This document shows, in pieces, positions 33,558 through 34,227 of a stretch of DNA of 34,227 nt. The position numbers were made by a program, and so were the translations under genes. Within the stretch, counting starts at the first letter, position 1; each line of letters begins with the position of its first letter. The notes under the pieces were generated by a model, which saw only the letters and a program-made list of their open reading frames with translations, ran no database searches and was not told the DNA's origin. Source of the stretch: an uncultured Clostridia bacterium (lineage in GTDB: Bacteria; Bacillota; Clostridia; TANB77; CAG-508); NCBI GenBank assembly GCA_947628475.1, contig CANRAB010000004.1, forward strand, positions 1 through 34,227, written 5' to 3'.

Positions 33558-33971
33558 ATGGAAAACAGGAATTATTGCTTTACAGAGGAAGGAAAAGTTA
33601 TGTATGGCCAACGGTTTGGCTATGCAATAACGTACCATGTAAGCAGAAGGAAAAACAAAGAAGGAATGTATTGTGTGAGGATTGATAAAGGCATGGTTCC
33701 TCCTGAGGATCCATATATGCCTTATGTATCAAAACTGGACATGGTAAGTGAACTGTTGAGTTTGCTTACTAAAGAGTATGGTACGCTAAAGTTTTTTATC
33801 TATGGTAGGAGTCTGAAACTTACAGGAGAAGAAAAAAAGGAAGAAATTAAGACTTCAATCAAGAAGAGACAAAGGGAGTTTATAAGGATTGCTCCTTATG
33901 CTCCTAACTTGGTGGCTATTGAGGTTGAAACAAACATTGACACTTTGTTAGAAAAGATTGACATCTTTTGA
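33558..33971 (+). CDS. Hypothetical 137-aa protein with codon usage unlike its neighbours
   Basis: Not recognised. The start ATG has a perfect AGGAGG 6 nt upstream. The protein is a mixed alpha/beta basic protein: YCFTEEGKVMYGQRFGYAITYHVSRRKNKEGMYCVRIDKG, then a helical stretch KLDMVSELLSLLTKEYGTLKFFIYG and a basic middle (EEIKTSIKKRQREF). There is no signal or membrane segment. Codons such as AGG, CTG, GGC, CCT and CGG are used far more than in the rest of the window, suggesting recent transfer (phage, plasmid or conjugative element cargo). It contains the only in-frame CGG (33612-33614) that must be read as a normal codon for full length. Attenuator and strong terminator bracket it. Confidence 0.75.
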   Translation: MENRNYCFTEEGKVMYGQRFGYAITYHVSRRKNKEGMYCVRIDKGMVPPEDPYMPYVSKLDMVSELLSLLTKEYGTLKFFIYGRSLKLTGEEKKEEIKTSIKKRQREFIRIAPYAPNLVAIEVETNIDTLLEKIDIF

Positions 33972-34010
33972 ATAATGGGGTAGGCTGCTTACAATTGAAA
34001 GTGGCGGAGA

Positions 34011-34039
34011 GAGGTAGAGCAATCTACCTCTTTTTTTTT
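34011..34039 (+). terminator. Strong intrinsic terminator after the 137-aa gene
   Basis: GAGGTAGA pairs with TCTACCTC around GCAA (a GNRA tetraloop), followed by nine T. Textbook rho-independent terminator. Confidence 0.95.
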
Positions 34040-34097
34040 GAATTTTTTTGCAGTATGGTGATATATACATATTTTTCTAGAAAATTTCATGAAAATA

Positions 34098-34126
34098 TTG
34101 TAAAATAAGCAAAAATGTGATATTCT
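34098..34126 (+). promoter_or_regulatory. Promoter of the gene at the right edge
   Basis: TTGTAA at 34098-34103, 17 bp, TATTCT at 34121-34126 with TGA before it (extended -10). Confidence 0.6.
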
Positions 34127-34177
34127 ATTACAGAATATAAAGGAAGAGTTTTGGTTTGAAAGGAATGAGATTTAATT

Positions 34178-34227
34178 ATGAAAGACCAAATTTTAAAAAT
34201 AAAAGAAAATGCAAATGACGAAATAAA
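34178..34227 (+). CDS. Start of a gene cut by the window edge, possibly pheS
   Basis: ATG with AAGGA 12 nt upstream begins MKDQILKIKENANDEI and runs off the window. The alternating basic/acidic helix resembles the N-terminal coiled coil of phenylalanyl-tRNA synthetase alpha subunits. Sixteen residues are too few for a firm call. Confidence 0.4.
   Translation, partial: MKDQILKIKENANDEI

Noticed and set aside
33612-33614. In-frame CGG in the 137-aa gene as a fourth frameshift site
   Set aside because: A +1 shift there gives a stop after six codons, and the zero frame continues openly to a normal end with a terminator. The preceding codon is CAA, not NTY. I treat it as an exception and not as support.

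Overview
The window is very AT-rich chromosomal DNA with short intergenic gaps, strong A+G-rich ribosome binding sites and many near-consensus sigma-A promoters (several are TTGACA-17-TATAAT). Gene content (smpB, whiA, yfmF/yfmH, a fused ABC/FtsX exporter, class II aldolase, an RF2 without the usual internal stop) points to a low-GC Clostridia-like Firmicute, probably an uncultivated gut lineage. The lineage is inferred from gene content and codon usage, not from a marker tree.

Layout. 1-4.6 kb: partial tRNA-Met (minus), rpsU, an M16 peptidase-like pair (yfmF inactive, yfmH active), a small unknown gene and fba. 4.6-6.1 kb (minus): smpB and two small secreted, C-terminally anchored proteins. 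6.3-9.2 kb: an unusually short whiA, then hemW (frameshifted) overlapping a cysteine desulfurase. 9.2-10.3 kb: an XRE regulator (minus) and an AT-rich gap. 10.3-20.9 kb: argS, upp and an 8.1-kb NdvB/Cgs-like cyclic beta-1,2-glucan synthase gene broken by two frameshifts. 21-24.6 kb: prfB and an aspartate kinase lacking ACT domains, facing asd and an HD-domain gene. 24.7-27.8 kb: a charged small protein, an orphan prepilin-like protein, uvrB (minus) and a TSCPD protein. 27.9-32.2 kb: ABC exporter and AMP-dependent acyl-CoA ligase. 32.3-34.2 kb: a membrane protein, a dinD remnant, hairpin-rich DNA, a compositionally foreign gene and the probable start of pheS.

Main discovery candidate. Three frameshifts occur in otherwise intact, conserved genes: one in hemW and two in the glucan synthase. 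All are +1, and each falls exactly at an in-frame CGG codon: ATT CGG A, TTC CGG C and CTT CGG A. Skipping one base and reading GGN (Gly) restores full-length proteins of about 367 and 2691 aa. Reading by eye through roughly 10,000 codons of the other native genes on both strands, I found no in-frame CGG. The only other one lies in the foreign-looking gene at 33558-33971. CGT, CGC and CGA are used normally. This fits an unassigned CGG codon that triggers +1 frameshifting, or a CGGN quadruplet-reading tRNA. The main rival explanation is an assembly artefact that inserts C before glycine codons.
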